64,000 nucleotides of DNA from Paenibacillus spongiae (GTDB lineage: Bacteria; Bacillota; Bacilli; Paenibacillales; Paenibacillaceae): the NCBI RefSeq assembly GCF_024734895.1, contig NZ_CP091430.1, positions 6,342,501 to 6,406,500 on the forward strand, given 5' to 3'. Positions 44,831 to 53,033 of the stretch are shown in pieces. Position numbers and translations under genes: made by a program. The first letter of the stretch is position 1. Each line of letters begins with the position of its first letter. The notes below the pieces were generated by a model. The model was not told the DNA's origin. It was given only the letters and a program-made list of their open reading frames with translations, and made no database searches.

Positions 44831-47810
44831 CGATATCCGCTCCTTTCCAAGGCTCTTGAATTTGTGGCAGATCAAGCGTACGGACTACGTTGCCGGTCTC
44901 ATCCCGGAAATGGAATTCTTGCTGCTTGCGGACAAGCTCGCGGGTAATCGCCTTAATGCCTTTCTCCAGCGCGATTCGCGGCATCTCGAGCGCCTGGCTC
45001 TCCGGCACGACGGCACGGTTCCATGCATTAGCCAGCTCACGGGTCGACATATAACCGCCCGGCACGTTCGGGATGTCCTTCACCCATCTCCACTGCTCGA
45101 GAATCACCTTCAGGTCTTCCTTCTTCCACGGCATGTTGGCGAAGGCCCTTACGTTCGCCGTATTCCAGCGGAACGCTTCACCCCGGAACTGCTCCATATT
45201 CAAGCCATAATCGGTCTGCGTGTCATCCGATAGATACCACTGCAGAAATTTCCAGGACAGATCGCGCTTATGCTCCGGCGTATCGTTGAACAGCATGGCG
45301 CTTGTCGGATTGCTGCCAGCAGCCCATCGGATAATCGAGCCGTCTGGCTGCCTCGTTCCGGGAATTGGGGCGATCGCCCACTCGTTCAATATATCCGGCG
45401 CTGCGATCATCAGCTGCATATACATGTTGAAGTCGGCGATGCCGATCGGCATCGTTCCGGCCCTGAATTGATTGTAGAAGCTCTGCACCTGACGCTCGAG
45501 TCCATGGATATTGAATAAATCCGTCCATTTCTTGAAGGCGTCGAAGGCTTCCGGTTTGTTTAATGCGGTGGACATCCCATCCGGCGTATACAATTCGGCC
45601 CCGTTCTGGAAGAACATCATCGAGAAGTCATCAGGCGGAACATGGAAATTGTACTGCTTCTGAAGCAGCGCCGGGATCATCCGATATACGTCATCCCATG
45701 TCTCCGGTACTTGCAGATCCAGCTTCCGAAGAATATCTTTCCGGTAAAACAGCACTTTGAAGCTGGTCGTTTCGGGAAGACCGTAATACCCGCCATCGTA
45801 ATAGAACGGTAGCATCGCACCGGGATGATACTTCGCAATGAGCTCATCGCCGCCGGGTAATGAACGGATATTCAATGCCGCCCCACGCAGCGCCATCTCG
45901 AACGGCATCTCTCCCGGAATTCCGAGGGCGACATCCGGCAAAATCCCCGAAGCCTTCGCGAGGATCAGCAGGTCCGGCGATTGAACCAGATTCACTTTCA
46001 CCTGAATGCCATATTCCGGCGTAAACTGCTCGTCCGCGAGCATTTGCAGCTCGTCGACATAATCCCTTCCCATCATCATCCAGACGTTCAATACATCACC
46101 GTTCTGCTTGCCGATCCGGTTCCGGTCGTTGAACGAGTACATCAGCGTAGCGAACATCCCTTTGGTTTTCTCGAATAAGCTGGCTTCCATTCTCGGGAAA
46201 GAAGCTTGTGCGGGCGTAATGTAAAGCTTATCGATCTGAAGCGGGGCATCCATGAAATTACGATACTGCTCCTGCAGCTGATCCAATACGGAGCCCAATG
46301 TCAAATGGCTGGTCGGAATCTTCTCGGGCTTCCGAAGCAGATCGTCGATATCCTTCGCGCTGGCACGGTATGTCTGAGCCACGATATCGACCTCTTGATT
46401 GATTTCCCGCAGTTTGCCGACCAGCTCGTGAAGTCCGTCTTTGATTCGTTTCAGGTCATCCGTGACGCCGGGAATATCTTTCTCGACATCCCACACGCGA
46501 AACTGGTCGTCCTGGCGGTTGCCCGTAGCGGATTTGATCCGTTCCAACACCGCCTTCAGCGAAGCGACCATAGGCTCGACTTCGGCGATCACCGCCATGT
46601 AAGGCTCATAGCCGGCTTCCATCGTGATCGTATGCTTCCCTTTCTTCAGGTAAAATTCCATCGGCCGACCTTCGCTGTCTTCGATCATATAGCCGCGCCA
46701 GCCAGGGGCATACGGGATCGGATAGGACTGCAGCTCCTCAAACGGAACTTGCCCATCGATATAAATCGTTCTGGAGACGGACAGGTTTTTCCGAAGATTC
46801 TGGTTTGCGCGCATGCCGATCTTATACAACCCGTCTTCAGGCACTTCGAATTCCCAGCTGACGACATGCCCGCCTTTGTACCAGCCCCATGCGCCAAGAG
46901 AGTTGTACGCTCTGTTCTTGAGCGATTTCGGAGTAGTTAACGCATCCCGGTCATATTGCGCTTGAATGGACGTGGAATTCTTCCTGCTGAATTGCTCCGC
47001 CTCGATCACGATGCTTTCTTCGCTCGGGGCCGACTCGCCGGGGTAGGTTCTCCTTACTTCCTCGTATGCGGGAATCGTAGAGGGAGGCTTGATCGTGAAC
47101 GACTTGATCGCCATCGGCTGCTGCGAGAGATGAATGCGTATGACGTTCCGCCCTTGCTGCAAATGCCAGAGCAGTGGACGTGCATAAGCCCCGTCGGAAT
47201 CGCGGAACGGCTTCGATTTCCATTCTTCGATCTCAACGATCGAGGACTGCAGCTGGTTGCCGTCGGCATCGAACCTCGGCGGCTCGTTCCGAAACTCCCG
47301 TTCGAACGACATCGACCGCGCTTCCCGGAACGGATACACGCCATTAATCTGCATCGACAGTATCGACGCGCGCCGGTTTCTGCGATTATCGTCGGGCAGC
47401 GGGTAATACTCCGCAGCCATCTCGTACAAGCCGTCCTGGCCGACCTCCACTTCATACTCCACCCAACCGCTCACCGATGACCAGATCAGAACGTCGTCCT
47501 TGCCCTGGTAGCTACCGGAAGTTACAACCGCATCTTCGGACTTTCTTGCAAACTTCGCGGCCTGTACGATCGTTTCCTTAGAACCGGGAGGCGTCTTGAC
47601 CTGTTCCCGTTTCTTGCGTACGTCGTAATAGTAGGGCTCTTTCTGTTCCGGTATCGCGTCTTGCGTCCGATCGGCGAGGGAACCCGATTCGGCGTGAGCG
47701 GATCGCTTGCCATTCGTCGGTCCCGCCACATTCGAAGTGCCGATTAGAACAATCGATAGAAAAAGGATCAGCAGTCGAAACCCTGGACGTCTTCTCTCTC
47801 CCCCTGTCAT
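44820..47810 (-). CDS. Giant extracellular solute-binding protein fused to two carbohydrate-binding-like modules
   Basis: This 996-residue protein is about twice the usual length. It has a signal peptide (1-40, ending AHA, without lipobox Cys), then two related beta-sandwich-like modules (about 65-255 and 265-425; each with IVxAxxFxRK and a GWVEYEVEV or VVSWEFEV strand followed by DGLYxxxxx). A helical linker (425-540) and a family-1-type solute-binding domain (about 545-960; VWMMMGRDYVDELQMLADEQ, GYYGLPETTSFKVLFYRKDIL) follow. The modules resemble CBM35/CBM6-like domains. AGGAGG precedes the ATG. It probably tethers a long glycan and hands it to the coupled permeases. Confidence 0.82.
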   Translation of the reverse strand: MTGGERRRPGFRLLILFLSIVLIGTSNVAGPTNGKRSAHAESGSLADRTQDAIPEQKEPYYYDVRKKREQVKTPPGSKETIVQAAKFARKSEDAVVTSGSYQGKDDVLIWSSVSGWVEYEVEVGQDGLYEMAAEYYPLPDDNRRNRRASILSMQINGVYPFREARSMSFEREFRNEPPRFDADGNQLQSSIVEIEEWKSKPFRDSDGAYARPLLWHLQQGRNVIRIHLSQQPMAIKSFTIKPPSTIPAYEEVRRTYPGESAPSEESIVIEAEQFSRKNSTSIQAQYDRDALTTPKSLKNRAYNSLGAWGWYKGGHVVSWEFEVPEDGLYKIGMRANQNLRKNLSVSRTIYIDGQVPFEELQSYPIPYAPGWRGYMIEDSEGRPMEFYLKKGKHTITMEAGYEPYMAVIAEVEPMVASLKAVLERIKSATGNRQDDQFRVWDVEKDIPGVTDDLKRIKDGLHELVGKLREINQEVDIVAQTYRASAKDIDDLLRKPEKIPTSHLTLGSVLDQLQEQYRNFMDAPLQIDKLYITPAQASFPRMEASLFEKTKGMFATLMYSFNDRNRIGKQNGDVLNVWMMMGRDYVDELQMLADEQFTPEYGIQVKVNLVQSPDLLILAKASGILPDVALGIPGEMPFEMALRGAALNIRSLPGGDELIAKYHPGAMLPFYYDGGYYGLPETTSFKVLFYRKDILRKLDLQVPETWDDVYRMIPALLQKQYNFHVPPDDFSMMFFQNGAELYTPDGMSTALNKPEAFDAFKKWTDLFNIHGLERQVQSFYNQFRAGTMPIGIADFNMYMQLMIAAPDILNEWAIAPIPGTRQPDGSIIRWAAGSNPTSAMLFNDTPEHKRDLSWKFLQWYLSDDTQTDYGLNMEQFRGEAFRWNTANVRAFANMPWKKEDLKVILEQWRWVKDIPNVPGGYMSTRELANAWNRAVVPESQALEMPRIALEKGIKAITRELVRKQQEFHFRDETGNVVRTLDLPQIQEPWKGADIDVE

Positions 47811-47826
47811 CTGGTTTCCTCCTAAA

Positions 47827-48090
47827 AGTTTTGTGAGCTTAACCGCTTCCGAAGGAGCGGTTTCGAGCAAAACTTGCTTCGAAAGCATACGCTTAGTTTT
47901 GTTGAGCGTTACTTACAGAATAGGCTTCGAAACAAACTTGCTTCGGAAGCATAGACTTAGTTTTGTGAGCTTAACCGCTTCCGAAGGAGCGGTTTCGAGC
48001 AAAACTTGCTTCGAAAGCATACGCTTAGTTTTGTTGAGCGTTACTTACAGAATCGGCTTCGAAACAAACTTGCTTCGGAAGCATAGGCCT
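47827..48090. repeat. 132-bp tandem direct repeat, two copies, each made of two 66-bp halves
   Basis: Copies begin at 47827 and 47959 and are nearly identical. Each holds a hairpin (AACCGCT with AGCGGTT) and two imperfect half-units built around aacttgcttcg-aagcata-cttagttttg. The repeats lie between the ATPase stop (48119) and the start of the 996-residue binding protein gene (47810), ending right at its ribosome site. They could tune mRNA processing inside the operon or be a dispersed genomic repeat. Confidence 0.9.
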
Positions 48091-48118
48091 GGTATGTATG
48101 ACTCCGTCTGACGACAGG

Positions 48119-49240
48119 CTAGTCCGTCAGCAGCTTCTCCGTATCCTTATGGAAGAACAGCGCTTTATTCATATCGACGGCAAATACGGCCCGCGATCCC
48201 TCATCGAAGTGATAACGCGGATGCGCCCGCGCCGTAACCATCTTCGAGATCCCGATATCCATGTGATAATACCGGTCGGATCCGATGAACTCGTTGATTT
48301 GCAGCACACCGTTAATGACCGAATGCTCATATGCCTGAAGCGCGATTTCCTCGAAGCTAATATGCTCGGGACGTATGCCCATCACAACCGTCTTGTCCGC
48401 CATCTGATGGCGGTTTCTCAGCTGATAGGCCTGTTTCTCCTGAATCCGGAGCGCGAAGCGGTTCGTATGGAATTCGAGTATGCCATCATTCTCCTGCAGC
48501 CGGCCGGAGATGAAGTTCATCGGAGGATTGCCGATAAAGTTCGCGACGAACAGATTCGCCGGTTTGTTATAGACGTTCTCCGGCGTATCCACCTGCTGAA
48601 TGACGCCCTTCTCCATCACGACGATCCGGTTCCCCATCGTCATCGCTTCCACTTGATCGTGCGTTACGTAAATGATCGTAACGCCGATCTTTTTGTGCAG
48701 ATTAATCAATTCCGTTCTCATCTGGACCCGGAGCTTTGCATCCAGATTGGACAATGGCTCATCCATCAGAAACGCCTGCGGCGTCCGGACGATCGCCCTT
48801 CCCAACGCCACGCGCTGGCGCTGGCCACCCGACAGCTCCTTCGGCTTACGCTCCAGAAAATTCTCGATTTCCAGCACACGCGCAGCCCGTTTCACCGACA
48901 GCTCGATTTCGTGTTTGGGCACCTTGCGCAACCTCAGCCCGAATGCGATATTTTCAAATACGGTCATATTCGGATAGAGCGCATAGTTTTGGAATACCAT
49001 TGAGATGTCCCGATCCTTGGGAGGAATATCGTTCACGATCGTATCGCCGATATAGATTTCCCCTTCGGAAATCTCCTCCAGCCCGGCCAGCATGCGAAGC
49101 GTCGTTGATTTGCCGCATCCGGAGGAGCCTACGAACACGAGAAACTCCTGATCCTCCACTTCAAGGTTGAAATCGTTAACGGCCAACTCCTTGAACTTTC
49201 CGTATCGCTTATAGACGTGATTAAACAGAATCTTAGCCAA
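48119..49240 (-). CDS. Multipurpose sugar ABC transporter ATPase, MsmX/UgpC type
   Basis: This 373-residue ATPase begins at a TTG (49240) giving [14 protein letters not shown], the usual MsmX start. Walker [10 protein letters not shown] (near 38), Q-loop [10 protein letters not shown], signature [23 protein letters not shown] and switch VTHDQVEAM are all present, followed by a TOBE-type regulatory domain. It is the first gene of the long saccharide operon behind the direct-repeat promoter at 49327-49359. As with MsmX it may energise both importers here and the Lpl system. Confidence 0.93.
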   Translation of the reverse strand: MAKILFNHVYKRYGKFKELAVNDFNLEVEDQEFLVFVGSSGCGKSTTLRMLAGLEEISEGEIYIGDTIVNDIPPKDRDISMVFQNYALYPNMTVFENIAFGLRLRKVPKHEIELSVKRAARVLEIENFLERKPKELSGGQRQRVALGRAIVRTPQAFLMDEPLSNLDAKLRVQMRTELINLHKKIGVTIIYVTHDQVEAMTMGNRIVVMEKGVIQQVDTPENVYNKPANLFVANFIGNPPMNFISGRLQENDGILEFHTNRFALRIQEKQAYQLRNRHQMADKTVVMGIRPEHISFEEIALQAYEHSVINGVLQINEFIGSDRYYHMDIGISKMVTARAHPRYHFDEGSRAVFAVDMNKALFFHKDTEKLLTD

Positions 49241-49326
49241 GAATAGTACGCCCCCTTGCTGACATGAATGCGGCAAACGATCAGGCCGTTGCGGCCAATC
49301 CTCGGATACGCGCTCTGGGTAACTCT

Positions 49327-49359
49327 ATCGTAGCAATTGATGTGTCAATGTAGTGTAAA
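49327..49359 (-). promoter_or_regulatory. Direct-repeat promoter of the long saccharide operon
   Basis: On the minus strand TTTACA (49354-49359) and TTGACA (49343-49348) are spaced 11 bp start to start, then ten bases, then TACGAT (49327-49332) as -10. The same layout occurs at 50765-50797 and 52976-53008. An 11-bp direct repeat over the -35 region is typical of sites for OmpR-family activators. Confidence 0.7.
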
Positions 49360-49365
49360 GGTTTT

Positions 49366-50688
49366 TTACCGTTCATCCGTTCCGTCGAATGCGTCGAATG
49401 CGGCTAAGGTTCGAATGTGCGGCATCCCGAACGATCGGGTAATCGTCAATCGGATTTGGGAGACTAGTACTGAATCGATGCACTCAATCCGCTTGTGTCC
49501 GACGGAGATGCCCTCACATAGTGTTTTCCATTCCCCGCCTGCCAGTCCATCAATGCGATACTCCCGAATCCGTTCCCCTTTCGAGAGATCCTCCATAATG
49601 ACGACCTGGTTGACCGTAGAGGGCGATAACAGATCGAGAATCAATTCATGACCTTCGCCGGTGATCTCGCCCCGGATGCCGCAGAATCGGCGCGCGATCT
49701 CTTCGCCGAATTCCGTAAATTGCTTCACATCGGCCTCCGGCACTAACCCCCGATTATCGATGACCATGCCGAGCAGTAAATTGGCGTTGCGGCCTACGGA
49801 GTCGTAGTAGCATTCGACCAGCTTGTCGACCGGATGCAAGAGATGCTCTTCTCCTTCATACCAGAACCATTGATCTCTGCGGTTCGGCATATCCGCCTCC
49901 GCAGGAGCCCAGACCGCACCCTCTGGGTTGCCGCTTCCATATATCGGACAGGCCCCGTGATCCGTTGCCGCCTTCATCTCGTCCGTCGTACTCCAACAAG
50001 GATAGGAGGCATACCCCTCTTCGTTCCCGACCCAACGGATTAACGAAGGCGTACCGCGTGGCCCTTGGAAGCAGACCGCTTCCGGCTGGAGCTTGGCAAG
50101 CACCGATATCACATCGGGTCCCCCTTGCTCAGGAGGCAGTGTCCCCCCGTCAAACCAAATCTCGAACAATTTTCCGTAATTCGACCATAGCTCCGTTACT
50201 TGTTGAATCACAGCCGCATTATAAGCCTCCTGTTCATCCGAACGTCCGGAGACGACGAGACCCGGATTGTCCACCTGATAATAGGCATTCGCCGATGTGC
50301 TGTAATACAGCCCTGGACGGACATCGTATTTTGTGCAGGAGTCGATGAAGTCTCTTACGATATCGCCCTGCCCGTCGCGCCAGGGCGAGCTTGAGACGCT
50401 GTAGCTGTGCGCCCGGGTCGGCCATAAGGAGAAGCCGCTGCAGTGTTTGGCTACGAGCACCGCATATTTGGCTCCGGCCGCTTTGGCCGTCCGGATCCAT
50501 TGATCCGTATCCAGCGCCGTCGGATTAAACACGCTCGGACTAGGCGTGTAACCCCATTGCCGTCTCCAATCGGAATAACCGGGCTCAAATACCTGAACAT
50601 CGAAATGGATGATCACGCCGATCTCGGCATCCGTCCACTCCAATTGTTGTTTTGTTGGTAATATGCGCATTGAATCTCGCTGTTCCAT
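49366..50688 (-). CDS. Alpha-L-fucosidase, GH29
   Basis: This 440-residue enzyme has IGVIIHFDVQVFEPGY, VLVAKHCSGFSLWPTRAHSY, LYYSTSANAYYQVDNPG and the GH29 nucleophile Asp (about 177) in LFEIWFDGGTLPP. A discoidin-like C-terminus (TVNQVVIMEDLSKGERIREY) resembles that of the fucosidase at 33465. No signal peptide, so likely cytoplasmic. It is a separate transcription unit between the ATPase operon and the two-component genes, with its own copy of the direct-repeat promoter. The divergence from the other fucosidase suggests a different linkage specificity. Confidence 0.92.
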   Translation of the reverse strand: MEQRDSMRILPTKQQLEWTDAEIGVIIHFDVQVFEPGYSDWRRQWGYTPSPSVFNPTALDTDQWIRTAKAAGAKYAVLVAKHCSGFSLWPTRAHSYSVSSSPWRDGQGDIVRDFIDSCTKYDVRPGLYYSTSANAYYQVDNPGLVVSGRSDEQEAYNAAVIQQVTELWSNYGKLFEIWFDGGTLPPEQGGPDVISVLAKLQPEAVCFQGPRGTPSLIRWVGNEEGYASYPCWSTTDEMKAATDHGACPIYGSGNPEGAVWAPAEADMPNRRDQWFWYEGEEHLLHPVDKLVECYYDSVGRNANLLLGMVIDNRGLVPEADVKQFTEFGEEIARRFCGIRGEITGEGHELILDLLSPSTVNQVVIMEDLSKGERIREYRIDGLAGGEWKTLCEGISVGHKRIECIDSVLVSQIRLTITRSFGMPHIRTLAAFDAFDGTDER

Positions 50689-50764
50689 CCGCTATTTCCC
50701 CTTCCATAGTCTTGTTTCCAATTCAGCTGGTTCATTTCACTGATCAGAAACGCTCTCCCTCCAC

Positions 50765-50797
50765 ATCCTACCAACTCCGGTGTCAACGTAGTGTAAA
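50765..50797 (-). promoter_or_regulatory. Direct-repeat promoter of the fucosidase gene
   Basis: On the minus strand TTTACA (50792-50797), TTGACA (50781-50786), ten bases, then TAGGAT (50765-50770). The sequence around the repeats is nearly identical to that at 49343-49359. The start codon is about 70 bp downstream of the likely +1. Confidence 0.7.
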
Positions 50798-50819
50798 GGT
50801 TTTGTCTTAAACGATCTCA

Positions 50820-52172
50820 TCAATAGCCCCCCGCGTGAATGCTGAAATAAAATTTCGACCCTTTGCCGGGCACGCTCTCTACCCCGATCGTCCCCCCATG
50901 TGCTTCGGCCAACGCTTTGGCGATGCTTAAGCCCACCCCTATGCCGCCCCTCGAGTCCCGTCTGGTCCGGGATTTATCCACCCGATAGAAGCGGTTGAAA
51001 ATAAGCGACAGCTCACGTTTGGAGATGCCGATCCCGTTGTCCTGGCAGTAGATGACGATATCGCTTTCGGCCGGGTATAGGCCTATTTCGACGGAGCCGC
51101 CGGCCGGTGTATATTTGATCGCATTGGACAATAAATTCGATACGATCTGAATGATACGGTCGGGATCGACCTCGGCATAACAAGGCACATGCGGTTGTCC
51201 AAACGTCAAGCGGATGTCTTTCCCTTTGCTTACGTACAAGAAGCCTTCATAAACGTCTCGGATGAGCTGCGTCATATCGATCCGTTCGATGTTAAGCTGA
51301 AAGCGGGCTCCTTCCGCTTCCGAAAGCTTCTGCAGGTCGTCCACCAGCCTGCATAAACGGTCGATTTCGGCATAAATCTTGTACAAGTTCTCTTCTGTAG
51401 CCGGATGGATGCCATCCAGTATTGCTTCAATGCGGGAATGCAATGAAGTCAATGGCGTTCTAAGCTCATGCGCCAAGTCTTGCATCATCTGCTGGCGCCA
51501 ATCCTCTTGCCGGTTGAATTCCGCAACCAGGGCGTTGATCGTACTTGCGAACCGCTTCATTTCGCTTGTCCCGGTGACGGGAATGTCCGTCCCCCGAATT
51601 CCGCTGGCGATCAGATCGGCTACTTTGCTGTTCGCGATGACCGGTTTAGACAATCTCTTGGCCAGCACAAAGCTAAAGAAGAGGGAAAGGAGGAGCAGCA
51701 GCGCATACAGGACTGCGCTGCGCCGGGATGATTCCATTTCGAAACCGGGATAATAGGCGGCGTCGCGCCGGTCGGAATCGAAATAAGCCTCTAATTGCCC
51801 CAACAGCTTGCCTTCCGCGATGATGGGGACGTCGAATACGTATCGTTCGGCGGCCTGGGGATCTTTGTCGGTCGAATCGAACAATACGGTGCTGCCGTCA
51901 GACGCATAATAACGAAATCCGAACGTATAGACCGCTGAGAAATCGTGTAATAATTGCCGATCGGCCTCCGACAGCGACTCGGACTTGATATGGGTTTGCA
52001 GCGCATAACCGAGTTTCTGAACCTGGTCTTTGTAATACTGCTTCCGGTATTCGAGCAGCGATTTCCCCGAGGAAGCCGCGTTCCCATAATACATAGCCGT
52101 AAGCAGAAATGCAGACAAACAGGTAAAAGCAAGAAACAGCACGAACTGCGTCCCGGTCAGGAAACGCTTCAT
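50820..52172 (-). CDS. Two-component sensor histidine kinase
   Basis: This 450-residue kinase has membrane segments at about 8-28 and 152-172 flanking an extracellular sensor of about 120 residues, then HAMP (about 172-225), HisKA with the phospho-accepting His in MQDLAHELRTPLTSL (near 235), and HATPase motifs N (LLSNAIKYTPAGG), G1 (CQDNGIGIS) and G2 (GGIGVGLSIAK). It autophosphorylates and passes phosphate to the response regulator, whose gene overlaps by 4 bp. Placement suggests it senses the glycan or its binding proteins. Confidence 0.93.
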   Translation of the reverse strand: MKRFLTGTQFVLFLAFTCLSAFLLTAMYYGNAASSGKSLLEYRKQYYKDQVQKLGYALQTHIKSESLSEADRQLLHDFSAVYTFGFRYYASDGSTVLFDSTDKDPQAAERYVFDVPIIAEGKLLGQLEAYFDSDRRDAAYYPGFEMESSRRSAVLYALLLLLSLFFSFVLAKRLSKPVIANSKVADLIASGIRGTDIPVTGTSEMKRFASTINALVAEFNRQEDWRQQMMQDLAHELRTPLTSLHSRIEAILDGIHPATEENLYKIYAEIDRLCRLVDDLQKLSEAEGARFQLNIERIDMTQLIRDVYEGFLYVSKGKDIRLTFGQPHVPCYAEVDPDRIIQIVSNLLSNAIKYTPAGGSVEIGLYPAESDIVIYCQDNGIGISKRELSLIFNRFYRVDKSRTRRDSRGGIGVGLSIAKALAEAHGGTIGVESVPGKGSKFYFSIHAGGY

Positions 52173-52882
52173 GAAATCTCCGCCTCGGATTGAAAATCAA
52201 ACTTGTAACCAGAACCGATTTTCGTCACGATATATATCGGCTCTCTGGGATCTTCCTCGATTTTGGCTCTTAGGTTCCGGATGTGCATGTCGATTGTCCT
52301 ACCGACGTCAATATTGCGGTATCCGTGGACTTCGTACATCAAATCGTGCCTGCTGTATATTTTACCGGGCCTTTTCGTTAATACGGCCAGAAGCTTGAAT
52401 TCCGTATGCGTCAATTCCACCCTCTCCCCGTTTACGAAAACCTCGTTGGTTGTATGGTTGATTGAGAGCCGCCCCCGATTGAACCGCTTGATAGCCGTCC
52501 GATGGAGATTATCATTCGTAAGCATGTCCATTCGCCGTTTGAGCGCATGAATGCGGGCGATCACTTCTTTGGTGCGGAACGGTTTCGCAATATAGTCGTC
52601 TGCTCCCAAATTTAACCCGTTAATCGTATCGGCTTCTTTCACCTTGGACGTAATCATGATGATCGGCACCTTGGAGAATTGCCTGATCTTCCGGCACACG
52701 TCCTCCCCTTGTATGCCGCCGATCATTAAATCCAGCACGATCAGATCGATCTTGAAGTTCTGAATCCATTGCAGCGCTTGCTTCCCGTTATCGGTTTCTC
52801 TTACGTTCCAGCCCTCGTTGAGAAAATACGATTTCAGCACATCGCGAATTGCTTCCTCGTCTTCGACAAGTAATATTTCCAA
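52169..52882 (-). CDS. OmpR-family response regulator
   Basis: This 237-residue protein has a receiver domain (1-120; acidic DE pair at 8-9, phospho-accepting Asp in IVLDLMIGG near 52, Thr in ITSKV, Lys in YIAKPF) and a C-terminal winged helix (about 135-235; HTEFKLLAVLTKRPGKIYSR, VDVGRTIDMHI-like wing). It is encoded in front of its kinase and behind its own copy of the direct-repeat promoter, which suggests autoregulation. It is the best candidate to bind the three TTTACA-N5-TTGACA sites. Confidence 0.94.
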   Translation of the reverse strand: MEILLVEDEEAIRDVLKSYFLNEGWNVRETDNGKQALQWIQNFKIDLIVLDLMIGGIQGEDVCRKIRQFSKVPIIMITSKVKEADTINGLNLGADDYIAKPFRTKEVIARIHALKRRMDMLTNDNLHRTAIKRFNRGRLSINHTTNEVFVNGERVELTHTEFKLLAVLTKRPGKIYSRHDLMYEVHGYRNIDVGRTIDMHIRNLRAKIEEDPREPIYIVTKIGSGYKFDFQSEAEIS

Positions 52883-52975
52883 TAACGCTCCCCCTTCCAG
52901 TTTGACCTGACTGAAGCATTCCCCTCATTCGAGGACTCCGGTTGAACCGTTAAGCGAAAACTCGTAAGCGTATTC

Positions 52976-53008
52976 ATAATAGCAGTTAAGCTGTCAATAC
53001 AGTGTAAA
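52976..53008 (-). promoter_or_regulatory. Direct-repeat promoter of the two-component operon
   Basis: On the minus strand TTTACA (53003-53008), TTGACA (52992-52997), ten bases, then TATTAT (52976-52981), the best -10 of the three. It lies in the gap between the response regulator and the divergent AraC gene and may also affect the latter. Confidence 0.7.
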
Positions 53009-53033
53009 GATTTCGCTCTAACGACCGACTTGA

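Noticed and set aside
46206-46940. 244-codon plus-strand open frame opposite the giant binding protein
   Set aside because: Shadow frame of the real gene with no ribosome site or family features.
47827-48090. Possible CRISPR array
   Set aside because: Repeat units are directly adjacent, 132 bp long and only two copies, with no spacers and no cas genes nearby.
47707-48111. 134-codon plus-strand frame with an internal protein repeat
   Set aside because: The peptide repeat only reflects the 132-bp DNA repeat and runs into the complement of a signal peptide.
48098-49003. 301-codon plus-strand open frame opposite the MsmX-type ATPase
   Set aside because: The minus strand has all ABC motifs; the plus-strand frame is His/Arg-rich and motif-free.
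49343-49348. TTGACA as an ordinary -35 box of the long operon
   Set aside because: At the normal 16-18 bp spacing there is no -10 box in any of the three copies; all have TAnnAT at exactly ten bases, so TTGACA is better read as half of an activator site.
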